A DNA stretch of 64,000 nt from DATKIY01 sp963726755. GTDB taxonomy: Bacteria > Actinomycetota > Actinomycetes > JAHEKZ01. Under the pieces are notes generated by a model that was given only the letters and a program-made list of their open reading frames with translations, was not told the DNA's origin and ran no database searches. The position numbers and the translations under genes are program-made. The stretch covers positions 496,001 through 560,000 of the forward strand of contig CAVSDB010000001.1 of the NCBI GenBank assembly GCA_963726755.1, in the 5' to 3' direction. This document shows, in pieces, positions 7,932 to 16,825 of this stretch; position 1 is the stretch's first letter, and each line of letters starts with the position of its first letter.

Positions 7932-10456
7932 GCCAAGTCGGCCGAGCGGGCGCGCAGGGCGCGGGAGACGCCGTCCGCGGCCTCGCGCAGCAGCCGTTCG
8001 AGAGCGGGGGGCGGGTTGTTCTCGGCGAGGTACCGCTCGGTGCGCGCGACCGTCTCTGGCTCGACCAAGAACGCCGGATAAAGACCGATCACCAACGTCT
8101 GTGCGGTTTCGTTTGTGCGGTCTGCCCACACGGTAGAGAGCATGTCGAAGTACCGGTCGACGAACTCGCGGACCAACTCCGTCTGGTCCGGCAGGTTGAA
8201 TCCAGCAACGGTTGCAGACATCAATGCGTTCGGGAGTTCGTCGCGATCGACGACGCTGCGCCACGCGATGTCTTTGGCTTCGAAAGTTGGGATCATCGCG
8301 CGGGCCAACGTTGCTTGCCGTTGACCGCTCGCGGTGTTGTCGGAGTCAAGCTCACGGTCGATGTCGTCAGCGTCGAGACGACCTGTTGCGACCAGTCGTT
8401 GCACCAGTGTCCAGCGCAGATCAGTGTCGATGGTGAGTCCGTCGAGTACCTCTGCTCCCGACAGCAGGTCGCCGATGGCGACAAGTTGGTCGTCAGTTCG
8501 TGCGATGCCCGCGAACGCGCGCGTGAACGCCAACTGGTGGTCGCTGCCGGCGTCGGCCGAGCGTGCCAACTGCAGCAAGCGGTCGCCGAGCGACTGTAGA
8601 CCGGGCTCGCGCACATCGTCGGCCGCGAACATGTACAGCGCTGACGCTGCCTGGCGGATCAACGACTGCACCATCCCGATGTCGTGCTCGGCCGCCAGAC
8701 CTGACGAGACCAACGCGACGTAATCGCGCGCAGGCAGTTCGGCGTCGCGGGCCATGTCCCAGGTCGCGGCCCAGCACAGCGCCCGCGGCAACGACTCGCG
8801 GAAGTCACCGATCGACGTCACCAGCGTGGCAGTCGACGTGGGGTCCAGCCGCAACTTGGTGTACGCGAGGTCCTCGTCGTTCAGCAGGACGAGATCCGGT
8901 TGCGCACGACCGACCAGTTCGGTCACGTCGGTGCGAGCGCCCTCAATGTCGAGTTCGACGCGATCGGTGCGGATCAGGCCATCGTCACTCTTGTTGTAGA
9001 GCCCGACGCCAATTCGGTGGGAGCGCAGCGTCGGGTGGTCGGCGGGCGCGGTCTGGACGATGGCGAACGACGTGAAGTTGCCTGCGTCGTCGACACGTGA
9101 AGTCCGGACGCACGGTGTTGAGTCCGGCGGTCTCGAGCCATTCCTTGGCCCACTGCGACAACTCGCGACCTGACGTCTGTTCAAGAGCACCAAGCAGGTC
9201 GGACAGCTCGGTGTTTCCCCAGGCGTGCTGCCGGAAGTACGCGCGGATTCCCTCGAAGAACTGGTCACGTCCGACCCAGGCGACCAGTTGCTTCAGTACC
9301 GATGCGCCCTTGGCGTACGTGATGCCGTCGAAGTTGACCTCGACGTCCTCGATGTCCTTGATGTCAGCGGCGATCGGATGCGTCGACGGCAGTTGGTCCT
9401 GTCGGTAAGCCCACGTCTTCTCGAGGTTGGTGAACGTCGTCCACCCTGACGTCCAGTGCGTGGCCTCGGTCTGACAGATCACTGACGCAAACGTCGCGAA
9501 CGACTCGTTTAACCACAGGTCGTCCCACCAGCGCATCGTGACTAGATCGCCGAACCACATGTGCGCGAGTTCATGCAGGATCGTCTCCGCACGACGTTCG
9601 TATGCCGCGTCGGTGACCTTCGACCGAAAGATGTAGTCCTCGAGGATCGTGACAGCACCGGCGTTCTCCATAGCGCCCGCGTTGAACTCGGGGACAAAGA
9701 TTTGGTCGTACTTCTCGAACGGGTACGGCTGGTCGAACAACTCCTCGAAGTAGTCGAAGCCGCGACGTGTCACGTCCAGGATGTGCTCGGCATCCAGGTG
9801 CTGGTCCAAAGTCCTGCGGCAAGCCACGCTCATCGGAATCCCGCGGTACTCGCTGCGTACCACCGTGTACGGCCCTGCGATCAGGGCCGTGATGTAGGTG
9901 GATATCCGTGGCGTCGTAGCGAACGACCAAGTGGCCACGCCAAGACCGGCAGGCTGCGGTTCCGGCGTCGGGGAGTTGGAGATGACCTCCCACTCGTCGG
10001 GTGCGGTGATAACGAACGTGAACGTGCCTTTGAGGTCTGGCTGGTCGAAGCAGGTGAACATCCGACGCGCGTCGATGACTTCGAACTGCGTGTAGAGGTA
10101 GACCGCCTTGTCGACTGGGTCGACGAATCGGTGCAGACCTTCGCCGGTGTGCATGTACGCGCACGTCGCAACAACCGTCAGCTGATTGGACCCGGCAAGT
10201 TCGACAACGTGATGCGTGCGCCGTCGAACGCCTTCGAAGGGTCGACCTCTTCGCCGTTCAACACGATGCGCTGCACAGCCGGTGCGATTAGATCGATGAA
10301 CGTCGTGCTACCTGGTTCGGCCGTGAAGACGACCGTTGTTTCGGAGCGGAAGGTGGCGTCGTCACCGGTTAGATCAATGGCGATGTCGTACGACTCGACG
10401 GTGATCAGGTCGGCGCGGGCGCGCGCTTCATCACGAGTCAGGTTCTCACCGGGCAC
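7928..10456 (-). CDS. pepN: Aminopeptidase N (M1), interrupted by two compensating one-base frame breaks
   Basis: Read across two breaks this is a full-length actinobacterial PepN of about 842 residues, a zinc aminopeptidase removing N-terminal residues from peptides. The first part (10456 down to about 10192) holds the N-terminal MPGENLTRDEARARA. The middle part carries GLHRFVDPVDKAVYLYTQFE, the exopeptidase motif GAMEN and the zinc site HELAHMWFG plus NESFA. The last part is the ERAP1-C-like domain. Near 10192 the frame is restored by one extra G on the coding strand (CCC to CCCC on the plus strand). Near 9095 removing one base gives DFTVDDAGNFTSF. The second shift undoes the first, and no conserved residue is lost, so a sequence error is more likely than a pseudogene. 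It is divergent from rpiB. Confidence 0.88.
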
Positions 10457-10647
10457 CGGGGGGCTCCTTGCGGTCAGGGGTCGCGGACGCTCGCGGACCA
10501 GCCGCCACGGTACTTCACGGCAGTGTCGTACTCGCGACTCGTGGTCCTCTGAAATGACCGATAACGCAGGGTAGTCGCGCGCCTACGTATTTGCGGTGCG
10601 CTAGCGTTCCCTGACTTGCGCAACGAGCCGGCGGTGAAGGGCGAATC

Positions 10648-11100
10648 ATGCACGTGCACATCGGATCAGACCACGCCGGATTCGAACTGAAGCAATACCT
10701 CGTCGACCAGTTGATGGCCGCCGGCCACGAGGTCGTCGACCAAGGTCCGCATACCTACGATGCGCTGGACGACTATCCGCCGTTCTGCATCGCGACGGCG
10801 GCTGCGGTCGTCGACGATCCTGGCAGCCTCGGCATCGTGCTCGGCGGCTCCGGCAACGGTGAGCAGATGGCGGCGAACAAGGTTGACGGCGTTCGGGCCG
10901 CGCTCGCGTGGAGCGTGGAGATCGCGCGACTAGCCCGCGAGCACAACGACGCCAACGTAATGTCGCTCGGTGCTCGGATGCATTCGCCGGGGGAGGCGTT
11001 TGAGATCGTCGAGGCGTTTCTGTCGACGCCGTTCAGCAACGATGAACGTCATCAGCGTCGCATCTCGCAACTGACTGACTACGAACGCTCTCGTGCCTGA
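10648..11100 (+). CDS. rpiB: Ribose-5-phosphate isomerase B
   Basis: A 150-residue RpiB/LacAB-type isomerase that interconverts ribose-5-phosphate and ribulose-5-phosphate in the pentose phosphate pathway. SDHAGFEL at 7-14 is the phosphate/substrate loop. GGSGNGEQ at 66-73 has Glu72 where other RpiBs use Cys; this is the variant known from mycobacteria. A good ribosome site (GAAGGG) precedes the ATG. The 3' end overlaps the nei start by 8 nt, giving a two-gene operon. Confidence 0.95.
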   Translation: MHVHIGSDHAGFELKQYLVDQLMAAGHEVVDQGPHTYDALDDYPPFCIATAAAVVDDPGSLGIVLGGSGNGEQMAANKVDGVRAALAWSVEIARLAREHNDANVMSLGARMHSPGEAFEIVEAFLSTPFSNDERHQRRISQLTDYERSRA

Positions 11101-11884
11101 AGGTCATACGACTCACCGGATCGCACAGGAACATCGGTCCCATTTCGCCGGACGGCCGGTTGCAGTGAGCAGTCCCCAGGGGAAGTTCGTCGGAGCTGCG
11201 CGGCTGGACGGCCGTCTACTTGAGGATGTCGAGGCGTTCGGCAAGAACCTGCTCTATGCCTTCGAGGGCGAGCAGTGGGTTCACGTGCACCTTGGTTTGT
11301 TCGGAAAGATCGCGACGCGTCCCGCGCCACCCCCGTCGCCTGGCCCGATGGTTCGGATGCGACTGGCCAATGACCAGTGGTACGCCGATCTGGCTGGTGC
11401 CAATCGTTGTGCTCTGATCGACCGCGACGAGCGTGCGGGGTTGATTGACAAGCTCGGACCTGACCCGCTTCGACGTCGTGCCGATCCGTCAGTTGCCTAT
11501 GCGCGAATCAGTCAGAGCACGCGACCGATTGCGGCGTTGTTGATGGACCAACGCGTGCTGGCTGGCGTGGGCAACGTGTTTCGCGCAGAGATCTTGTTCC
11601 GCGCGAGATTGAACCCGTACCTGCCGGGGACGAAGGTGACTGACGAACAGTGGCAAGCGATGTGGTCCGACCTACGCACCTTGATGCGCGCAGGCGTTCG
11701 CCGTGGTCGGATCATCACCACGTTGCCCGAGGATCGCGATCGACGCAGTGGCGTAGCACGACCGTCCGACGCGACGTACGTCTACGGACGTACCGGTGAG
11801 CCGTGTCGCATCTGCGGAACGCCCGTCGCGATGGCCGAACTCGTCGGCCGCCGGTTGTACTGGTGTCCGCGCTGTCAAAGATGA
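11093..11884 (+). CDS. nei: Fpg/Nei family DNA glycosylase
   Basis: A 263-residue base-excision repair glycosylase/AP lyase. The GTG start gives Pro2-Glu3 at the N-terminus (PEGHTTHR), the catalytic pair of the family. The H2TH region around RPIAALLMDQRVLAGVGN (about 145-162) and a C-terminal zinc finger (C238, C241, C258, C261) complete the fold. The PEGHT start is of the Nei1-type (oxidised pyrimidines) rather than Fpg. It overlaps rpiB, as in mycobacteria (Rv2464c/Rv2465c). Confidence 0.93.
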   Translation: MPEGHTTHRIAQEHRSHFAGRPVAVSSPQGKFVGAARLDGRLLEDVEAFGKNLLYAFEGEQWVHVHLGLFGKIATRPAPPPSPGPMVRMRLANDQWYADLAGANRCALIDRDERAGLIDKLGPDPLRRRADPSVAYARISQSTRPIAALLMDQRVLAGVGNVFRAEILFRARLNPYLPGTKVTDEQWQAMWSDLRTLMRAGVRRGRIITTLPEDRDRRSGVARPSDATYVYGRTGEPCRICGTPVAMAELVGRRLYWCPRCQR

Positions 11885-12173
11885 GGCTCTGAGGCAGCCA
11901 TCGGACTCTTCAGTGGTCCTTCGCGGACAATCTCACAAACTCGAAGGGGCGGGCACCTCGCTTGGTGGTGCGCTCCGGTTCGTGAAGGAATCCTCTTGTA
12001 CGACCCCAACGACGACGAAGTGCGCCAGGGGAAGATAGACAGAGGGTTTTGGAACGTCCGCGACGAAGTCAGGGCTGCGGCTCGACCTCCCAGCGCGATA
12101 AGGCTGCCTTGACGGGGGGCATCCTTCTTGCGCCGGAACCGCTCGGCGCTCTCCCACCTGAGAGGGTGTTCGC
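11885..12173 (+). other. 289-bp stretch without a supported gene
   Basis: No convincing CDS is present. One forward frame stays open from about 11890 to a TGA near 12113 and encodes a protein-like tail (ILLYDPNDDEVRQ, then a Trp/Arg-rich run), but it has no start codon and I cannot assign it. An antisense frame is arginine-rich and looks like a shadow. This is the left end of the disordered accessory segment. Confidence 0.4.
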
Positions 12174-12443
12174 GTGAGCCAGCGACCGAAGATCGTCGAT
12201 TACGACCCAACTTGGCCTGACCAGTTCGAGCTCGTGGCCGCTCGCGTTCGAGAGGCACTGGCTGACCTCGACTGCACCGTGGAACACATTGGCTCTACGG
12301 CGGTGCCGGGCCTTGCCGCGAAGGACGTCATCGATGTCATGGCCGTGGTGGGTAACGAATCTGATCTGGTGGAGGCTCCGTCAGCGTTCGCAGCCGAGGT
12401 TTCGGTGCACGGTCCGTCGCGCCCGGCAGTGAACAAGGGATGA
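12174..12443 (+). pseudogene. Truncated GrpB family protein
   Basis: The first 60 residues are clearly GrpB/UPF0157: VDYDPTWPDQFELVAARVREAL, then VEHIGSTAVPGLAAKDVIDVMAVV. GrpB proteins are nucleotidyltransferase-fold proteins of usually 165-200 residues. Here similarity stops near residue 62 and the frame ends at 89 residues with unrelated sequence. I looked for the missing half in the other two frames over the next 150 bp and did not find it. This is therefore a truncation, not a simple frame break. The GTG at 12174 gives the N-terminus. Confidence 0.65.
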
Positions 12444-12492
12444 CCAGTGTGCGTTCCTTTGCAGTTGCTACGTGGGTTGCTGAGCCGTCGGA

Positions 12493-12542
12493 ACTCCCTC
12501 AGGGAGTGATTCCTCGGGTCTGTACCGCTTTGCAAAAGCGGT
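12493..12542 (+). terminator. Two adjacent perfect hairpins after the GrpB remnant
   Basis: ACTCCCT-C-AGGGAGT occupies 12493-12507 and ACCGCTTT-GCA-AAAGCGGT occupies 12524-12542. Both are perfect. They lie between the GrpB remnant and the 3' end of the convergent membrane protein gene, a natural site for a bidirectional terminator, though there is no T-run. Confidence 0.4.
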
Positions 12543-12593
12543 CTCGGCCCTGACGCAATCTTGTATCGGGCTGCAGCGTGGCGGGAACGGTTC

Positions 12594-13362
12594 CTAGGCA
12601 GCGCGGACCTTCCTGGGCATCAGAACCAGCCGTACCCCGGTCACCAGCAGCCACACGAGCCAGGCGGCGTAGCCGAGTAGCCCCACGAACAGGATCGCCG
12701 AGCCGTCAGCGATCGCGAGGTTGGCCACCCCGGCGGCGATCAGCAGGCCTCCCCCGGCCACGCCGAGCACACGCTGCCACGGCGCCGCCAGCCGACTCGC
12801 ATGCGCCGCCAGCGCAGCGCCGATGAAGGTGGTGCCGAGCGCCGACAGCGCCAGAGCGAATGCTCCTGCATGCAGCTGCCAGGCGAGCTTGAACAGCGGG
12901 CTCGGCTCGGCGAGCTCGCCGGCGGACAATACGACTCCGTTCCACAGCACGGCGTAGAGCGCGAAGACCGCCGCGAGAGTCGCGCCCGCGGCCACCGCGA
13001 GGCGCGACCAGTCGGCGCCCGCACCTCCGCGACGCCCGACCAGCCCGTGGAGACCGGTCACGAACACGAGCAGTAGCGGCAGGTGCAGCGCCTCCTGGCC
13101 GACCGCGATCGCGACCACGACCCGGTTCTGCTGGTGCCAGGCGAGCACCTCCTCGATCGGGTCGCCGTAGCCGGGCGCGTCCGGCCCAAGCAAACATCGC
13201 GTTCTGGATCACCATCGACGCTACCAACGCGATCGCCGCCGCGCCCACGACCCGCTCCCCGAACGCAGGGGTCGGGATCGGCCCCCTCGTTGCCACTGCC
13301 GCGCTCGCAGGCACATGCTGCTGGGACTCCACGGCTTTGTTGCTTTTGCGCGGAGATCTCAT
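12594..13362 (-). CDS. Multi-pass membrane protein, one frame break
   Basis: Read across a break near 13181, this is a membrane protein of about 255 residues. The first piece (from ATG 13362) has a basic N-terminus and a transmembrane segment ending IQNAMFAWA. Dropping one G from a GGG run continues directly into PDAPGYGDPIEEVLAWHQQNR and four or five more hydrophobic segments, ending LVWLLVTGVRLVLMPRKVRAA. I do not recognise a named family. The codon choice is visibly richer in GC than its neighbours (GCC, GCG and CTC dominate), a hint of a different origin. Confidence 0.6.
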
Positions 13363-13402
13363 CTCTTACTCCTTCGGTGCGGCCGGATGATCGTGACTCC
13401 AT

Positions 13403-13727
13403 GATCGCTGACGTCGACGACCGGCGGATCGGCCTCAGGGCTCGTGTTGGTCCCGTCGGGAGAACGGTCTGCGTCTCGTGCTTCTCGGCTGATCCGCACC
13501 CCCACGTGTACGCGGTCGACGCCCTCGTCGGCGAACTAAATCAGGTCCGACACCACAAGTGCGTCACAACGCCGCAAGCAGGACGCACTGTAACGCACTC
13601 ACATGCCTCGATGCGGGAGCTCGGTATGTGCCGTTAGGCGGCATGAACTGGCACTTCGCACGTGTGCCGGCCGGCGCCCTCTGCAGACAGAGGAAACCGC
13701 AGTGCGAGCACGCAGAACCGAGCGTCG
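13403..13727. other. 325-bp stretch without a supported gene
   Basis: Only short frames occur here, such as a 78-residue frame from an ATG at 13401. None has a recognisable motif, signal or ribosome site. It separates the GC-rich membrane protein from the methyltransferase. Confidence 0.4.
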
Positions 13728-14555
13728 TCACGCAGGTCGTCGGGCGACGAAGACCACCGTGGCATCGTCCGCGGACGCCGGTCCTTCGGTGTAGCGGCCC
13801 TGGACCTCGATGTCGCTGAAACCAGTCGTTTCGAGCATGAGGGTGACCTCCTGGGCGAAGAAGGCCGGAAGCACGATGGTCTGCTCCTCCTGCCCGACCA
13901 TCACATCATCCCTCCACAGACGGGCGCGCAGCTCCAGGATCGACTCCTGCCGCAGCGGGTCGAAGGAGCGTTCACGCGTGATGAGCTCCACCTCCTCGCT
14001 TCCGCCTAGCGGGTGCCGCTGGCCCGACGACGGCCACGGCTCGGGTCCGATGCGGTGGCCGCCCGGAAGCCACCGCAGCCATTCGGCCTCACAGTCGGCA
14101 TAGGGGAGGTCGTGGCTGAACACCAAAGCCCCTCCCGGTTCCAGATGGGCATAGATGCAACGCAACGCGGTGAGCGCCTCGGGACGGCCACCCCCGATCC
14201 CGAACGAGTCGCAGATGAGCACGGTCCGGTACGTGCGTGGCAGGTCCAGACAGCACATCGCCTGGGCATGTAGCTTCGGCTGGAGCCCACGACGGCCCGC
14301 CAACCGCCGCGCATGGCTGAGCATGTCCACGGACACGTCGACTCCATCAACGTCCAAGCCCTGCTCAAGCAGAGGCAGCAGGATCCGCCCTGCGCCGCAG
14401 CACAGATCAAGCGCCGGCTCGCCGAACCGCTCAATAGCCTTGGCGTAGTACCGCACCTCGAGGTCGTCCGCGTCTCGACGCTCCGCCCAGTACCTCGCCA
14501 TCAGACCGTGGTGCCACGTCTGTGGTCCCTCGGCGGGAGAGTTGAACATGCTCAT
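13728..14555 (-). CDS. Class I SAM-dependent methyltransferase
   Basis: A 275-residue Rossmann methyltransferase. Motif I is ALDLCCGAGRILLPL at about residues 48-62, followed by VDGVDVSVDML (acidic ribose-binding position) and a motif IV-like FSHDLPYADCEAEW near 150. The substrate cannot be told from sequence. ATG codons at 14555 and 14549 are both possible. It stands alone between two disordered stretches. Confidence 0.82.
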   Translation of the reverse strand: MSMFNSPAEGPQTWHHGLMARYWAERRDADDLEVRYYAKAIERFGEPALDLCCGAGRILLPLLEQGLDVDGVDVSVDMLSHARRLAGRRGLQPKLHAQAMCCLDLPRTYRTVLICDSFGIGGGRPEALTALRCIYAHLEPGGALVFSHDLPYADCEAEWLRWLPGGHRIGPEPWPSSGQRHPLGGSEEVELITRERSFDPLRQESILELRARLWRDDVMVGQEEQTIVLPAFFAQEVTLMLETTGFSDIEVQGRYTEGPASADDATVVFVARRPA

Positions 14556-14565
14556 GACTGGGACG

Positions 14566-14808
14566 CTACACGCGCAGAAGTGCCGATCGCGCTCGCCTCG
14601 TCGGGCAGGATGATGGCGTGCCGAGTGCCCGTGAGTTCCGTTTCGAGGGTTGGTTGGTCTGGCTCACGCCCGAGCAAACCGGGCGTGCGAGCGGACCGCC
14701 CGAACCACGCGACACCTGGCCCCACGGCTCCACGCCCAAGTCCGGGAAGACCCGCAACACCTGCCGTTGAACGTCAGCGGGAGGCGTCACTGCGAGGAAG
14801 TACGGCAT
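14566..14808 (-). pseudogene. Short gene fragment, reverse strand
   Basis: From the ATG at 14808 the frame reads MPYFLAVTPPADVQRQVLRV and then FPDLGVEPWGQV, which looks like a genuine protein N-terminus. Beyond about 14718 it becomes arginine/serine-rich shadow of the forward fragment. The two pieces meet head to head, which suggests a rearrangement junction near 14717. Confidence 0.3.
14618..14770 (+). pseudogene. Short gene fragment, forward strand
   Basis: From GTG 14618 a 50-residue frame begins REFRFEGWLVWLTPEQTGRA and continues with SGPPEPRDT, which reads like the N-terminus of a real conserved protein. After about 14716 it turns into low-complexity sequence and stops. The second half lies antisense to another apparent fragment. 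I cannot name the family. Confidence 0.3.
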
Positions 14809-15040
14809 CTCTCTCCTCACGGTTCAACATGGGTCGACGCCAGCCGCCCAGCTGAAATGCCGTCGAGCCCGATCGACACCTCTCGATGCCGCCCCCGAGA
14901 AGAGTCAACCCACTACCAAGCACACAGATCGCGAGCGGCTCGATGCGGCTCAGATGGCTGACGTGTGGGCTAGCAATACCGACGAGGTACATCGCGGGGA
15001 CGATGAGGTATCCCCATTGCGGATCTGTGTTTGCAGCCAT
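14774..15040 (-). CDS. Possible small membrane protein (start unclear)
   Basis: The frame encodes a hydrophobic protein: a segment around IVPAMYLVGIASP and another around PLAICVLGSGLTLLGGG. The open frame extends upstream past 15110 with a further hydrophobic run (FKVACGLVSLWSLAAFAH) but offers no good start codon, so the gene may be truncated or frame-broken at its 5' end. The tail beyond about 14850 looks non-native. No family recognised. Confidence 0.35.
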   Translation of the reverse strand: MAANTDPQWGYLIVPAMYLVGIASPHVSHLSRIEPLAICVLGSGLTLLGGGIERCRSGSTAFQLGGWRRPMLNREERDAVLPRSDASR

Positions 15041-15441
15041 AACGGTATGGGCGAAGGCCGCGAGCGACCAGAGTGAGACCAGGCCACAGGCAACCTTGAA
15101 AATGGAGAGTCGATGAATGCTTGCATCAGATCGACCCCCGTCTCTTGTACACGAGGTCGGCCTCCCCTCAGACCTGCTCGAGGCGCACCAAGGTGCCTAT
15201 CTGTTCAATTCCGAGCAGCTTGCGGCCGGGCCAGGCTGTGGGTTAGGAAACTTTGGGCGGTGCGGTGCGGAGGCAGTGGGATTAGAGCACTCAACTGTCC
15301 AACTGCGTGGGTAGATCACTCACGCTTGTCGGCCACCGCAGGACCAGGTGCGGACCTGATATCACCACCCAGTAGGCGGACGCGCCAAGTTGGTCTTCTG
15401 GCTTAGATTCTTCTGGGGTCTTGACGCGATCGGAGCCGGCC
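15041..15441 (+). other. 400-bp stretch without a supported gene
   Basis: It contains the open upstream extension of the minus-strand membrane frame and a 65-residue forward frame (ATG 15117, GLPSDLLEAHQGAYLFN) with no family match I can make. A TTGACG at 15421 may be a -35 element for the AlbA_2 gene. Confidence 0.35.
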
Positions 15442-16817
15442 ATGCAAATGCCGTCTAAGCGCTTGGAGCAACTGTTTGGCGCGAACTCTGAGGCCATCAA
15501 CGCTGATCACGTCAAGAAGTTGGTGTCAGGGACGGTAGCGGAAGATATTGACCTTGACTTCAAGGAGTCGCTCTACGGAGGCGAGTCCGAGCGCCGAGAC
15601 CTGAGCCGGGACGTGGCGGCGTTGGCAAACACAGCCGGTGGTGTGATCCTGCTGGGGGTCCAGGCCGATGAACAATCCCAGGCGTCGGCGAGTCCGGGCG
15701 TGGACCTATCTGACGATGCGAAGACGCGCATGCAGCAAATCGTTGTGGCCGGTGTGTTGCCCCTTCCAACATTTGAAATCGTGGCGGTCCCAAGTGGCAC
15801 CGATTCTCGCGGCTTCTACGCAATTGTGGTCGCTCCGATCGCCCGGAGCCCCCCACGCGGTCATCCTCAACGAGGCGTTTCATTTCCCAAAGAGGAATGG
15901 ATCGACGATCCGGCACGCGTCGGAACCCAAGGTGGCCGAGGCAGACCTCCCATCGGGATTGGCCACAGGGAGACGCCCGGTTGGAAGAGGTCTTTGACAC
16001 AGGTACCGCGAGGCTAGATACCGACGAGTTTGCATGGACTTGTGTGGCAATGATTCCCGAGGCCCTCGGCCGCAGCGAGATCAACTCGGCCACCTATGGA
16101 GCATTCGCGGAGGAGGCTAGGGGCAAGAATCCTCTAGTCGTGCCGTTGGGTCACACCGTGATCAGCCGTGTGTCGGTTGGACGCGATCGATTCTCAGCAG
16201 ACGGAGGAACTGGTGATGAATCAAAGGCGAGTTGGATTTCGTACGACCTTCACAGCGACGGAGCCGGTTTCTTCGCGATCGCGGCCGGCGCAATGGCCAG
16301 GGACGAGCGGGGAGAAAACCTTCCGCCCGATCGGGACGGATGCACGTTCCTCATGCTGGACGATGAGTTCTTAGCCATTGGCGTTCTTTCAGGCCTTCGG
16401 CACCTCGCGCAGCATGCCGTTGAATCCTCTGGATTATCAGGACCGGCAACGATAAGGGCCGGTGTTCATGGCGGACGTCAACGAACCGGCGTCATGCTCA
16501 CCCACACTCGGGAATACCCCGGTTCGCCCCCTCGCCCATACCTCCCCTGCCAAGCCCGATTCACGTCAGTCGATGTCGAGTCTGTGGCCACAGTTGACGC
16601 CCTGAGAATGGACGGCCCAGAGTTGGTTGCGGTCGCAGCACAGCTTTGTAACGGGATCGGTCAGAGCTTTGGCAGGGCGGAAATGGGCCAGTTGAGCACT
16701 GACGGTGCGATTCGAAGAATGTACTTCGGAGGTGCCCACAAAGCGTCGGTTATGGCATGGGCCGAGTCTGCTTCGATCCCAATTTTGGACACCGGACTCC
16801 ACCGACAGGCCTGCTGA
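15442..16817 (+). CDS. AlbA_2 (Schlafen-type) domain protein, two frame breaks
   Basis: Read across two breaks this is a protein of about 457 residues. Residues of about 20-150 form an AlbA_2/Schlafen-like domain: EDIDLDFKESL, then RDLSRDVAALANTAGGVILLGV, then the FYAIVVAPIARSP-HAVILNEAFHFPKRNG stretch typical of the family. The first break, near 15850, is one extra C in a six-C run. The second, near 15967, is one extra G in GGG, after which LEEVFDTGTARLDTDEF continues the frame. The C-terminal 300 residues are conserved-looking but unnamed. ATG 15442 has GGAG 8 nt upstream. AlbA_2 proteins occur as DNA-binding regulators and in defence contexts; the role here is open. Confidence 0.65.
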
Positions 16818-16825
16818 AATAACGC

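Noticed and set aside
7928..10456. pepN as a decayed pseudogene
   Set aside because: The two shifts compensate each other, no in-frame stop or lost motif is seen, and other genes in the window show the same homopolymer-type breaks.
9561..10574. 337-residue open frame on the plus strand
   Set aside because: It is antisense to pepN, whose zinc site and GAMEN motif are on the minus strand. The translation has no motif or normal composition.
12444..12593. tRNA gene suggested by two adjacent hairpins
   Set aside because: The stems do not make a cloverleaf and there is no T-loop consensus; they look like terminators.
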